This document shows, piece by piece, positions 8,474 through 17,632 of a stretch of DNA of 64,000 nt. The notes beneath the pieces were generated by a model. That model was given only the letters and a program-made list of their open reading frames with translations. It did no database searches and was not told where the DNA came from. Made by a program: the position numbers and the translations under genes. Every line of letters starts with the position of its first letter. Within the stretch, counting starts at the first letter, position 1. Source of the DNA: Acidilobaceae archaeon (lineage in GTDB: Archaea; Thermoproteota; Thermoprotei_A; Sulfolobales; Acidilobaceae); NCBI GenBank assembly GCA_027037535.1, contig JALVZQ010000005.1, forward strand, positions 62,001 to 126,000, written 5' to 3'.

Positions 8474-9801
8474 AACACTACATCGCAGGACTCCTAATCA
8501 TAGGCTACATCCTAGCATTCTCAATAACAGCCGCATACGCCTGGAACCCCCTCAAAGACCATTCCATCATAGTAAAGGACGAGGTAGAATTCCTAGTCGG
8601 AGTCTCAGGCGAAGACACACCCAGAATAGTCTACTCAAACTCGACAAACACAGTAATAATAGACCCCTTCAGGTCCCAGAAGAAAACAATCCGCGGATTC
8701 ATACCGCTCACAACCTGCTCTCTCGACAACAATATAACAATAGCAGGCTCATATTTGGGGAGAAAAGCCGTCCTAATAGACTATGGTGACAGACAGAAAA
8801 TACTACAATACAGCGTTTCCGCACAGCCCAGATCCTGCGACTACAATAATGAGACTAGACTCTTAGCAGTCCTCAATACGGATCCCGTAGCTACCAGAAT
8901 CCTACTCGTGGTAAACCTAGAGAATAACCAGGCCAAAGGATACATACTACCATACAACTTGTCAAATCCAAGATTCGTCAAGGTATCCCCTCAGGGAATA
9001 ATCATAGGCGGCGACAACAGCTGGCTCATCATGAACCCGGACAACGATACTTATAAACTAGTACGCTACCAGACACCGAACAACATATGGCTACACTTCT
9101 ACGGAGCAACATTAAACAAAGGCCACATCCTGTTATACGGAGCCCTCGAAAACCAGACAAGCCTCACCAAATCAAACTATACGGGATTCCTCCTCGACAC
9201 TCAAGATCATACCATGTACCTTATCAAATGGAAGAGCTCCCAGACCATAGTACACGCCCTCTACACATCCTACAACGGGAACCTCCTAAGAATGATACTC
9301 GAAGTAAAAGGAAAAAGCCTACAAATTGTAGACCTAGACCCAGACACGCTCAGTGTGAAAGGAGCAACACGACTATCAATACTAGCACCATACATATTCG
9401 ATAAGGCGGGAGCACTAGATGACAAAGGATGGCTCTCCATAAGAATGTATATTGCTGAGAACCTTACAAGAATGATATACATTGTAGAGTCAAGAAATAC
9501 AGGAGCTATAGGATACAATGACAGCGAAACATACGTCTTAACACTAATAGCAAAGCCTCCAACAATAGAAAAAACAATACCCTATACCAGTACACATACA
9601 CAGGAAGGCAGCCTAAAACTATCCCTCTCTGGACTAGAACTATCAAAATTCACAGGAAACAAAACAATCGAGACGTCAGACTCCTACATAGTACCAGCTT
9701 ACGTCGACAAAACCATAGTAGCATCCAGTTTATTCGCAGTACTCACAGCATACCTCCTACCCATATATTACGCTATTAAAAGATACATGAACAATACCTA
9801 G
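8470..9801 (+). CDS. Exported membrane-anchored protein, beta-propeller-like
   Basis: A 443-residue protein with an N-terminal signal peptide (hydrophobic residues 5-20, AYA-W junction near residue 24), a long extracytoplasmic region rich in beta-prone Ile/Val/Thr/Tyr and Asn-x-Ser/Thr sequons, and a single C-terminal span (about 415-435) followed by a short basic tail. Repeating units of roughly 45-50 residues suggest a divergent beta-propeller, but no WD or YVTN motif is preserved, so this is tentative. It is translationally coupled to the two-span protein before it. Coding-strand base use is very A/C-rich. The function is unknown; surface sensor or S-layer-associated roles are possible. 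Confidence 0.6.
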   Translation: MKHYIAGLLIIGYILAFSITAAYAWNPLKDHSIIVKDEVEFLVGVSGEDTPRIVYSNSTNTVIIDPFRSQKKTIRGFIPLTTCSLDNNITIAGSYLGRKAVLIDYGDRQKILQYSVSAQPRSCDYNNETRLLAVLNTDPVATRILLVVNLENNQAKGYILPYNLSNPRFVKVSPQGIIIGGDNSWLIMNPDNDTYKLVRYQTPNNIWLHFYGATLNKGHILLYGALENQTSLTKSNYTGFLLDTQDHTMYLIKWKSSQTIVHALYTSYNGNLLRMILEVKGKSLQIVDLDPDTLSVKGATRLSILAPYIFDKAGALDDKGWLSIRMYIAENLTRMIYIVESRNTGAIGYNDSETYVLTLIAKPPTIEKTIPYTSTHTQEGSLKLSLSGLELSKFTGNKTIETSDSYIVPAYVDKTIVASSLFAVLTAYLLPIYYAIKRYMNNT

Positions 9802-9908
9802 AAAACTAGTCCCAAACAAGAATACGGCTACCATGATAATCCAAAGAATCCACCATAGTGTTCTCCTAACAAAACACACCATAATATAGATCCGAATATT
9901 AAAGAGAT

Positions 9909-9969
9909 GGCCCGACGGAACCCCGTCTCATCCCTCCCCCGGTCCCGGGAGCGTCGACGGGGAGAGGCC
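9909..9969. ncRNA. Candidate structured RNA in a 318-base intergenic gap
   Basis: The gap between 9801 and 10120 is A/T-rich except for this GC-rich block, the usual mark of a stable RNA in a hyperthermophile. GGCC at 9909-9912 can pair with GGCC at 9966-9969. GACGG at 9914-9918 pairs with CCGTC at 9923-9927, or alternatively CCCCGTC at 9921-9927 pairs with GACGGGG at 9956-9962. A further hairpin joins CTCCC 9934-9938 to GGGAG 9947-9951. The strand is undecided. It is not a tRNA and has no box C/D motifs. The rest of the gap shows no gene. Confidence 0.4.
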
Positions 9970-10119
9970 CCCTTATCTATTATTATATTATCCATCAGGA
10001 TAAAATAAGCGTTAAAAACAACTCAGAGACCACCCAATTATTAATCTTACTATACATACATATAGTAAATCGAAAGAAATATCTTCTGGTAAATCATACA
10101 ATATTTAGGGTGATCCTAT

Positions 10120-11421
10120 TTGTTATCTATATATAATGTCTTTCGCTTTTCATTAATATTTTTACTAGTATCGGGTATGTTTGTTTTATTATTAACAATC
10201 TCTAGTACTATAAGCCTTAAATCCTACTTTGATAATCTGAACTATCACAATCCTGTATATACTAATACCGGTAGGTTACCTTCCGAGAAAATTATATGGA
10301 GAGATGATAACTGCGATGGTATTCTGTTAGAAGCTAACGTATATGGTGATCCGGGGCCAGAAAATTTAGCGTTAGTTATCGTAAAATCGTTTGTATTGAA
10401 TTCGTATCCTGATTTATGGCCGCTGATTGAATCTAATATTACCGTGGCTAGATATGATAGTTCTGTAATGGATCTATTCAGGCTAAATGTATATGAGGTA
10501 TCGTCTAGGCTGAGCTATGTTTATCCCGAGGAACCTAATATAACGATAATGGTTGATTTATCATTTTATGTTTACGTGCATGGAGGATCCGGGGATATTG
10601 TGTCTCTTAGTTTGGCTACAGGTAATTATTATAATTCGTCGGTACTAGACAGTCTGGTCGAGAAATATGGTAAGAACGTTAGCAATATACTCTCCGGTAC
10701 TAAACAGTGGGTTGCCGAGGAGAAGCTAAGCGGTATCAATAACTTGTATACTAGTGTTATGAAAGATATTAACACTTCACTATGGCTACTAGAGTCCCAT
10801 GGCCTAGACTATGAGAAGCACTTGTTTAGTGATCCTACTTCGGAAGTGGTTAATGTTGAATATGTCGCGTATAAGAATATTAGTGGTGTAAAATGGTATC
10901 TTTACGCTGGAAACCTTGATAGATTAAACCTCATAATATACCCGGTCAGAATATACCTCGTATATGATCCTAGCAACGTCGTACTTATCTATGATAACTA
11001 TATCAAGGCACTTGTAAAGAAGCATGCTGATCTCATACAACAATACGACTTCACTCCTTCTATCTCCCTAGATAAGGCCCAAGAAATAGTAGTTGATAAT
11101 ATAGATGACTCGAACCAAATCCGTTTAAACAAGCTTGTACCGATCCTCATAATACAAGAGGATAAAAGTGTAAGACCATACTATTATCTTGAATACATTA
11201 GCGCCTCGGATGCTATAGGTTACCGGGTATTTGTAGACGCGATAGATGGCTCCGTTGAGGTGTATAAGGGATCTTTGGCTGACTCTAATAGTTCCATATC
11301 TGATACTGATCTAAATAATCTCCTAGGTTATAGTATGCCTCTAGGCCTCATGGCTGGATTCGCGGCATTTATAGTTGTTTCAGTAGTGTTCATATTAGTA
11401 AAACGGTATCGTCTCCATTAA
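10120..11421 (+). CDS. Membrane-anchored extracytoplasmic protein with PepSY-like C-terminal region
   Basis: A 433-residue protein with a signal-anchor at residues ~8-30 and a second span near the C-terminus (~405-427) ending in a short basic tail; the ~370 residues between are probably outside the cell. The last ~80 residues before the C-terminal span (LDKAQEIVVDNI, then YYLEYISA, then YRVFVDAIDGSVEVYKG) resemble a PepSY/YpeB-type repeat, often linked to protease inhibition or binding. The remainder is not recognised. TTG at 10120 is taken as the start. The base use is T-rich and unlike the A/C-rich gene before it, so the two need not share a history. Confidence 0.6.
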   Translation: MLSIYNVFRFSLIFLLVSGMFVLLLTISSTISLKSYFDNLNYHNPVYTNTGRLPSEKIIWRDDNCDGILLEANVYGDPGPENLALVIVKSFVLNSYPDLWPLIESNITVARYDSSVMDLFRLNVYEVSSRLSYVYPEEPNITIMVDLSFYVYVHGGSGDIVSLSLATGNYYNSSVLDSLVEKYGKNVSNILSGTKQWVAEEKLSGINNLYTSVMKDINTSLWLLESHGLDYEKHLFSDPTSEVVNVEYVAYKNISGVKWYLYAGNLDRLNLIIYPVRIYLVYDPSNVVLIYDNYIKALVKKHADLIQQYDFTPSISLDKAQEIVVDNIDDSNQIRLNKLVPILIIQEDKSVRPYYYLEYISASDAIGYRVFVDAIDGSVEVYKGSLADSNSSISDTDLNNLLGYSMPLGLMAGFAAFIVVSVVFILVKRYRLH

Positions 11422-11449
11422 CATTGTTTTTCTGGATCTAGTCAGTGTT

Positions 11450-12613
11450 CTACGCTAGCATGATTGAATAAATTATTACTAGCCATGGTATTGTGGTCAT
11501 GTCTACTAGTGATGTTATTAGTGGTATTACTATGTTGTCTGGGTCTAGTCCTATTCTTTGTGAGGACCATATTAGGACTAGTACGATTAGTGAGAGTGCT
11601 AGTAGCATTGTTGTCCATAGGAGGAATGTTGTTTTGAGTATGAATGTGTATGTTGCTTGGAGCCCTGCTAGTCCCAGGGCTAGGTATCCTATGGTTGCGA
11701 GGGTTATCATAGCGGGGATACTCCCTAGGTATGTTTCTGCTATTATTCTTGGCGTCTTCTTGAGGCTTTCCTCGAATCCCTCTATGTGGAGTATTGTCGA
11801 TGCTCTCGACGCGTATATTGATATGCTTGCTCCTATGTCCTCCATTAGGCTTGGAACCATGTGGAGCACTCCTATCGCTGCTAGCAGGGTGCTGTAGCCG
11901 GCGAAGAACCCTCCTGTGACGCTCTCTATTAGTCCAACAAGGAGAAGAGCTAGTAGGCCCTCTACGATTACTCTTCTATGGTTCCGGTTGGTGTAGGCAA
12001 GTGCTATTGTGACTGTTAGGGTTGCGTAGACTAGGAGGAGTGCTAGGAAGGTGTCAACCCCCCGGTTAACACCGATAAAATAAGATACTATAACCAGCGC
12101 CGGAACAGTAGTTATATCGCCTAACACGGTGAGGAGAGGAGCCATATAGTTATCAGGGTTAAGCCCAAGCCTAAAACCCGCAACAGCCAGAAGACCGGTT
12201 ACCGGGAGGAGAACAAGTAATGCGAGAAGAGCTGAAAAACCAGCTGCCGACGCAGTCGTAAAAATCGAGTAGCCAGCAATTAATCCCACTATTATGCCTG
12301 CATAGATACTACTCGATAAGCCAAGCACCGTGGTACGCGCGGACTCCCGGTACAATATCTCCTTAACCCTGGGCCTGAGCTGGCCAAGGTATAGGCTTGT
12401 AGTGACACGGCTAGCCATACTAGTCGCTATACTCCCGCGGAGCGCCGCTAGGCTAGGTATCAGGGCGAGAAGATATGGCTTATCGAGGAGTAATGTCGCG
12501 AATACGCTCATGAAGAAAATGTTTAGGGCATCCCCCATATTTGCTCCTAGCAAGCCCCACGCTATCTCTGACACGTGCTTAGCAGACTTCTTCAGCTCCG
12601 GGACTATGTTCAA
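11450..12613 (-). CDS. MgtE/SLC41-like divalent cation transporter membrane protein
   Basis: A 387-residue protein made of two homologous halves of about five membrane segments each. Each half ends with a related motif (LNPDNYMAPLLTVLGDITTVP near residue 150 and LDPDNIVIPLITSLVDMTTIP near 355), the conserved Pro/Asp-containing segment of the MgtE pore domain. The N-terminal cytoplasmic N and CBS domains of bacterial MgtE are absent, as in SLC41-type archaeal proteins with two fused pore domains. It probably moves Mg2+ or a related divalent ion. The palindrome at 12051-12072 lies inside the gene. Base composition of the coding strand changes sharply there, so the two halves of the gene look as if they have different mutational histories. 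Confidence 0.82.
   Translation of the reverse strand: MNIVPELKKSAKHVSEIAWGLLGANMGDALNIFFMSVFATLLLDKPYLLALIPSLAALRGSIATSMASRVTTSLYLGQLRPRVKEILYRESARTTVLGLSSSIYAGIIVGLIAGYSIFTTASAAGFSALLALLVLLPVTGLLAVAGFRLGLNPDNYMAPLLTVLGDITTVPALVIVSYFIGVNRGVDTFLALLLVYATLTVTIALAYTNRNHRRVIVEGLLALLLVGLIESVTGGFFAGYSTLLAAIGVLHMVPSLMEDIGASISIYASRASTILHIEGFEESLKKTPRIIAETYLGSIPAMITLATIGYLALGLAGLQATYTFILKTTFLLWTTMLLALSLIVLVLIWSSQRIGLDPDNIVIPLITSLVDMTTIPWLVIIYSIMLA
12051..12072. repeat. Imperfect palindrome, copy 2 of the GTTAAC element
   Basis: GTGTCAAC, spacer CCCCCG, GTTAACAC: one arm mismatch relative to the perfect copy at 7801. Read on the minus strand it is GTGTTAAC-CGGGGG-GTTGACAC. It sits inside the MgtE-like gene. 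The plus strand is G/T-rich for ~600 bases on its left and A/C-rich for ~300 bases on its right. Confidence 0.5.
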
Positions 12614-12630
12614 TGCTGGTCTACACCACT

Positions 12631-14580
12631 CTACATCCTCTCCAGCACCGGTATACCTAGTAGGTCAAGGCCGGAACCTATCACGTTTCTGACGAGCTCT
12701 ACGAGGAGGGCCTTACATTCCCTTGCCCCGGGATCTGGCTCTCTTATAACCGTGTCTTTCTGATACCAGCTATTGAACATGTCGGCTAGCCTCAGTAGAT
12801 AGACTGCGAGCTGTTCGGGGGCCAAGTCGTCGGCAGCCTTCGCGGCTGTGAGTGGGAATCGGAGTGCTTCGATCAGGAGCCGTCTTCTGTCTGGATCGTT
12901 GCATGACCCAGGTCTTATAGCCTCGTAGTTTACTGGGCCGTGTTTTCTGAGTATGCTTGAGGCCCGTGCATACGTGTACTGGAGGTAGGGACCGCTGTTC
13001 TCTGAGAGGTCTAGGGCTTTCTCAACGCTGAATACTATGGGTTTCGGTGCGCTTGTCTGTATCATTTTAAATCTTATTGCACCGATCGCGATCTTTTCTG
13101 CTGTATCATTTATCCACTTGTCTGGCTTGTCAGGGTTTCGCTTCTTAACCTCTATCCAGGCTGTTGCCTTGAGCTCTTCTAGTATATTGTCTAGTGTTAT
13201 GATCCTGCCCCGTCTACTGCTGAGCTTCTTGCCGGGCAATGTTACAAGCTCATAATCATAATGTACTAGGTTAACCGCTTCCCTCACATAGCCTATAGCG
13301 GCAAGGGCTAGTCGGAGCTGTAGCTGGGCCAGCCTCTGGTCCGCTCCTATAACATTGTAGACCTTGTCGGCGCTCCATGCCTCGAACTTGTAGATCGTAT
13401 ATGCCATGTCCCTCGTGGTGTATAGCGTGGTTCCGTCACTCCTCCTCAGGATCAGGGGAGGTATCTCGAAGCCCCTAGGCAACTTGAAGTATTTCCTCAG
13501 ATCGGGGTCCCTCGATAAGACCTCCTTTACAAACCTAGGTATATCTATGGCCTCAGCTCCCTTATACCACGTGAAGTACTTTGACTTCTTAGCCTCCTCT
13601 ATGAGCCGTCCTACCCTGCTACTCCATACAAGATCACTTTCCCAATCCCAGGCATCGAACGATACATTCATCCTGTCGAGCGTTGCTTGTATTCCTACTA
13701 GCGCTGTCTCGGCAACACGTCTCACGAGGCCCTTCTCCGGCTCTTCTCCACGCTCATACCTCACCATTAGCTCTGAGATTTCTTTCTCTGGATCCTCTAC
13801 TCTCCCTATATGTTCTAGGAGCCTGTCAAAGTATTCGCGTGGACCTTTCTCCTCTAGATCCTTTAAGACCAGGAGGAGATCGTCTAGTTTATCTCTTAGA
13901 GACTTATCCCCGCTCTCCTCGATCTCCTTCTTCAGCATTTTCACGTCTACTAATGTGTGTGTTACTGCGTAGATCCATCCTATGAATTCATCCGGCTTTA
14001 TGCCCCTCTTCTCGGCCTCCTCTAGGGGGTCTATGCCGAGGATCCTTACACCGTAGGCGGCGACTGCTACTTGTTTTCCTACGTCGTCTACATAGAACCT
14101 TGTATTCACAAGGTGGCCTCTCGCCCTTAGGAGCCTGGAGAGGGTATCGCCTATCGTTGCGTTCCTTGCATGGCCCATGTGCATTGGATGTATTGGATTG
14201 GCACTGGTGTGCTCGACGACTAGTCTTTGGGGATTCTCTGTCTTAGGTAGTTCTAGCCTTTGATACTCTTTCAGCATGTTGGCTACGTGCTTGATTGCTC
14301 TCTCGGCAAGTATCTTTATGTTGATGTAGGCTCCTGCCCTGGATACTTCTGCATAGTCTATTCCTTCTTCCTCTAGCTTGTCGGTGATCGCCTGGATTAA
14401 CTCGTCGACTGTAGCTGCTCCCCGTTTCTCGTATCGAACGGCGGGGAAGCTGAGATCTCCTAGTTCTTCTCTGGGAGGCTTACCGATGAGGTAGAATATC
14501 TTCTGTTTGTCTTCTCCCACCTTCTCTGCTATCGCGCTTGTAACGGCCTCAACCAGTCTTGTATAAGGGTCCTTTGCCAT
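12631..14580 (-). CDS. argS: Arginyl-tRNA synthetase
   Basis: Class I synthetase of 649 residues from the ATG at 14580 (MAKDPYTRLVEAV), where the family's N-terminal tRNA D-arm recognition domain begins; the open frame runs 29 codons further upstream but that extension looks non-homologous. The HIGH motif is present as HPMHMGHARN and the KMSKS-equivalent as KLSSRRGRI. The C-terminal anticodon-binding helical domain follows (SGPYLQYTYARASSILR, then LRLADMFNSWYQ). It charges tRNA-Arg with arginine and requires the tRNA for activation in this family. It lies 17 bases downstream of the MgtE-like gene start on the same strand, so these two may be co-transcribed. Confidence 0.95.
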   Translation of the reverse strand: MAKDPYTRLVEAVTSAIAEKVGEDKQKIFYLIGKPPREELGDLSFPAVRYEKRGAATVDELIQAITDKLEEEGIDYAEVSRAGAYINIKILAERAIKHVANMLKEYQRLELPKTENPQRLVVEHTSANPIHPMHMGHARNATIGDTLSRLLRARGHLVNTRFYVDDVGKQVAVAAYGVRILGIDPLEEAEKRGIKPDEFIGWIYAVTHTLVDVKMLKKEIEESGDKSLRDKLDDLLLVLKDLEEKGPREYFDRLLEHIGRVEDPEKEISELMVRYERGEEPEKGLVRRVAETALVGIQATLDRMNVSFDAWDWESDLVWSSRVGRLIEEAKKSKYFTWYKGAEAIDIPRFVKEVLSRDPDLRKYFKLPRGFEIPPLILRRSDGTTLYTTRDMAYTIYKFEAWSADKVYNVIGADQRLAQLQLRLALAAIGYVREAVNLVHYDYELVTLPGKKLSSRRGRIITLDNILEELKATAWIEVKKRNPDKPDKWINDTAEKIAIGAIRFKMIQTSAPKPIVFSVEKALDLSENSGPYLQYTYARASSILRKHGPVNYEAIRPGSCNDPDRRRLLIEALRFPLTAAKAADDLAPEQLAVYLLRLADMFNSWYQKDTVIREPDPGARECKALLVELVRNVIGSGLDLLGIPVLERM

Positions 14581-14731
14581 CGCCAATTCAGTGTCACCGT
14601 TATACTGCTTGAACCCATCAAGCATGAATGCATCGTGATTAATATTATTGCTTACCCTCGGGGGCACCCTGTCTATGCACTATGTATAAATCTCCAACAA
14701 TGACTATTAGATAGAAAAGGGTGCAGGTATT

Positions 14732-17632
14732 ATGCCATCAATAGAGCTTAGAAGAGTAGACAAGTACATGTGGACCATACCTAAAGGAGCAAAACCATGC
14801 ATGAGGGTGCCAAGCATAATCTATGCAGATGACTTCCTCATAGAGAAAATGAAACAAGACATGACCCTAGTCCAAGCCGCGAACGTAGCATGCCTCCACG
14901 GTATCCAAAAATACAGCCTAGTCATGCCAGACGGGCACCAAGGATACGGGTTCCCCATAGGCGGCGTAGCAGCAATGGCCATAGACGAGAACGGAGTAAT
15001 AAGCCCAGGAGGAGTCGGCTACGACATCAACTGCCTATCACCAGACACAGAAATACACACAGAATATGGTTTTAAGATAAAGATAAAGGATCTAGCAAGA
15101 ATAGCCAAGACTACCAAGCTTAAGGTATTCGGCCAGGGAGGAGAAGACAATACAAGAATACAGTTCGTCGCCGTGAGAAATCTTGAGCCCCATGAGAAAG
15201 CAGTACGGTTAATCACCGAGACAGGCAAAGTAATAGAGGGAAGCAAGGATCACCCAGTCCTCGTAGAAGGCGGCGAGTATAAGAGAATGGACCAGGTCAA
15301 GCCCGGAGATAGGATAGTAGTTTATCCCTTCGAGGGCGTAGAATATGAAGAGAAACAAGGAATAATACTAGACAAAGACCATTTCGTGGACGTAGACAAA
15401 CAAATAATCAGCTTCTTAGAGGAAAAAGGCCTACTACCACTCACCTGGAATAATCAAAAAATAGGCATAATAGCTAGACTGCTAGGATACGCTTTTGGCG
15501 ACGGCCACCTGGGATCAATGTCGGGTAGATACACGTTATCCCTCTACGGTAGAAGAGAAGATCTAGAACTAGTAAAGAAGGATCTTGACAGTCTAGGAAT
15601 CAGCTCCCGTCTATACAGTAGGGCAAGAACCTATAGGATAAAGACCTCCGCCGGCGAATACAGGGGAGAATCAGCCTCGGGAGAGCTCAGAATTAGTAGC
15701 AGGAGCTTTGCAATACTCATGAAAAAACTAGGCATGCCCTATGGAAACAAGGCTGAAACAGACTACCATGTTCCAGAGTGGATAAAGAAGGCGCCATTAT
15801 GGATAAAGAGGAATTTCCTGGCAGGACTCTTCGGAGCAGACGGGAGTAAACCAATAATTAAAGGAAAAACTCCTCTACCAATAAATCTCACTCAGTCAAA
15901 GAGAACCGATAAACGAAGATCACTAGAAAGGTTCATGGAGGAAGTCTCCGATTTATTGAAGGAGTTCGGAGTCAAAAACATAGTAATATACGAGATAGAG
16001 TCTGCTAGGAAAGATACTGTTACACTCAGGCTATCAATTGTAGGAGAAGAAGATCTGAAAACATTCCTAGCAAAGATAGGATACGAGTATTCAAAAGAAA
16101 AGAAGCTTGAAGGCCTGAGAACTCTTGCATATCTACAGTTAAAGAGTGCAGTAAAAGCAATGAGGAAACAGGCAGCAGAGACGGCTAGAAGAGTCTATGC
16201 CGCTACAGGCAGCATAAAACAAGCTCACGGCTCCGTTGCACTACTGGTCAACAGGAGATTTGTTGAAAGAGCTGTCTACAACGGCATAGACGACGCTAGG
16301 CCTCCCAGGGACTTCCCAGATTATGAAGAGTTCATCGCTGAAAGAGCCGTGGGTACTACGGGATTCGTCTATGAGAAAGTAGTAAAAGTAGAAGAATACG
16401 AGCCAGAGTACAAAAAATTCTACGACATAGGCGTATACCATGAGAGCCACAACTTCATAGCTAATGGAATAGTCGTCCACAACTGCGGAGTAAGACTAAT
16501 ACGTACCGATCTCACGATAAACGAGGTCAAACCAATAATAAAACAACTAGTCGATGCATTATTCTACAATGTTCCAAGCGGCCTGGGAAGCACTGGAAAG
16601 GTAAGGCTTAGTGTAAATGAACTAGACAGGGTGCTTGAGGAAGGCGTACAATGGGCGGTGAGCAAGGGCTATGGATGGGCCGATGACCCAGAGTATCTAG
16701 AGGAGAGAGGTAGCTGGAGCCTCGCAGACGCATCAAAGGTAAGTCATAGAGCAAAAAGGCGTGGAAGCGCGCAGCTAGGCACTCTTGGCAGCGGAAACCA
16801 CTTCCTCGAGGTACAGGTAGTCGACAAAGTATTCGACGAGAAGCTAGCCAAGGCAATGGGCCTATTCGAGGGCCAGATAACAGTGATGATACACACTGGA
16901 AGCAGAGGCCTCGGCCACCAGGTCGCAAGCGACTATCTCCAGATAATGGAGCGAGCCATGAGGAAATACGGGACAATACCACCAGACAGAGAGCTCGCAA
17001 GCGTACCATTCAACACTCCCGAAGCCCAAGACTACATCAAGGCAATGGCAGCAGCAGCAAACTTCGCGTGGACAAACAGACAACTAATCACACACTGGAC
17101 AAGAGAAGCCTTCAAGAAAGTTCTAAAGAGAGACCCAGACCAGCTCGGTATGAGGATAGTATACGACGTAGCACACAACATAGCCAAGCTAGAAGAACAC
17201 GTTGTAGACGGAAAACGCCGGAAACTAATAGTACACAGGAAAGGAGCAACAAGAGCGTTCCCACCAGGACACCCCGAGATACCAGCCGCCTACCGCGAAA
17301 TAGGACAACCAGTACTAATCCCAGGAAGCATGGGAACAGCAAGCTACGTACTAGCAGGAACAACAGAGGGCTGGAAGAGCTGGTACACGGCGCCACACGG
17401 AGCAGGCAGATGGATGAGCAGAGCCGCCGCAAAAAGAACAAAACGCTACACCGATGTACTCCGAGAGCTACAAATAAAAGGCATCTACATCAGGGCAAGC
17501 AACAGAGCAACCGTAGTCGAAGAAATGCCAGAAGCATACAAAGACGTAGACAGAGTAGCCAAGGTCGCACACGAAGTAGGAATAGGAAAACTAGTAGCAA
17601 GACTCAGACCACTAGGCGTAACAAAAGGCTAA
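14732..17632 (+). CDS. rtcB: RNA-splicing ligase RtcB with intein
   Basis: A 966-residue precursor. Removing residues 101-584 (the intein) leaves 482 residues, the normal RtcB length. RtcB joins RNA 2',3'-cyclic phosphate and 5'-OH ends using GTP and Mn2+, and ligates tRNA exons and other RNAs. The first extein ends at GVGYDIN with Asp98, a metal ligand in RtcB, and the second begins CGVRL, whose Cys is the next metal ligand. The C-extein carries the GSGNHFLEVQ, HTGSRGLGHQV and GSMGTASYVL motifs and the HGAGR motif with the guanylylated His. RtcB cannot assemble its active site until the intein is removed. It is divergent from argS. Coding strand is markedly A/C-rich in the C-terminal third. 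Confidence 0.96.
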   Translation: MPSIELRRVDKYMWTIPKGAKPCMRVPSIIYADDFLIEKMKQDMTLVQAANVACLHGIQKYSLVMPDGHQGYGFPIGGVAAMAIDENGVISPGGVGYDINCLSPDTEIHTEYGFKIKIKDLARIAKTTKLKVFGQGGEDNTRIQFVAVRNLEPHEKAVRLITETGKVIEGSKDHPVLVEGGEYKRMDQVKPGDRIVVYPFEGVEYEEKQGIILDKDHFVDVDKQIISFLEEKGLLPLTWNNQKIGIIARLLGYAFGDGHLGSMSGRYTLSLYGRREDLELVKKDLDSLGISSRLYSRARTYRIKTSAGEYRGESASGELRISSRSFAILMKKLGMPYGNKAETDYHVPEWIKKAPLWIKRNFLAGLFGADGSKPIIKGKTPLPINLTQSKRTDKRRSLERFMEEVSDLLKEFGVKNIVIYEIESARKDTVTLRLSIVGEEDLKTFLAKIGYEYSKEKKLEGLRTLAYLQLKSAVKAMRKQAAETARRVYAATGSIKQAHGSVALLVNRRFVERAVYNGIDDARPPRDFPDYEEFIAERAVGTTGFVYEKVVKVEEYEPEYKKFYDIGVYHESHNFIANGIVVHNCGVRLIRTDLTINEVKPIIKQLVDALFYNVPSGLGSTGKVRLSVNELDRVLEEGVQWAVSKGYGWADDPEYLEERGSWSLADASKVSHRAKRRGSAQLGTLGSGNHFLEVQVVDKVFDEKLAKAMGLFEGQITVMIHTGSRGLGHQVASDYLQIMERAMRKYGTIPPDRELASVPFNTPEAQDYIKAMAAAANFAWTNRQLITHWTREAFKKVLKRDPDQLGMRIVYDVAHNIAKLEEHVVDGKRRKLIVHRKGATRAFPPGHPEIPAAYREIGQPVLIPGSMGTASYVLAGTTEGWKSWYTAPHGAGRWMSRAAAKRTKRYTDVLRELQIKGIYIRASNRATVVEEMPEAYKDVDRVAKVAHEVGIGKLVARLRPLGVTKG
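15032..16483 (+). mobile_element. RtcB intein with LAGLIDADG homing endonuclease
   Basis: A 484-residue in-frame element. It begins CLSPDTEI (block A, Cys1), has a GSKDHPVL block B, and ends with a YDIGVYHESHNF block F and terminal VVHN before extein Cys. The endonuclease domain has two LAGLIDADG motifs, LLGYAFGDGHLG with Asp257 and FLAGLFGADGS with Asp370 of the precursor, both acidic residues intact, so it may still be active. Base use is purine-rich and differs from the A/C-rich flanking extein, as expected for a transferred element. A RtcB intein at the same conserved site is known in Pyrococcus horikoshii. Confidence 0.95.

Noticed and set aside
9802-10119. tRNA gene in the GC-rich part of this gap
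   Set aside because: No cloverleaf, no TPsiC consensus (GTTCRANNC) and no 7-pair acceptor stem.
12585-14667. ArgS start at 14667
   Set aside because: The first 29 codons of the open frame do not resemble the ArgS N-terminus, which begins at MAKDPY (14580).
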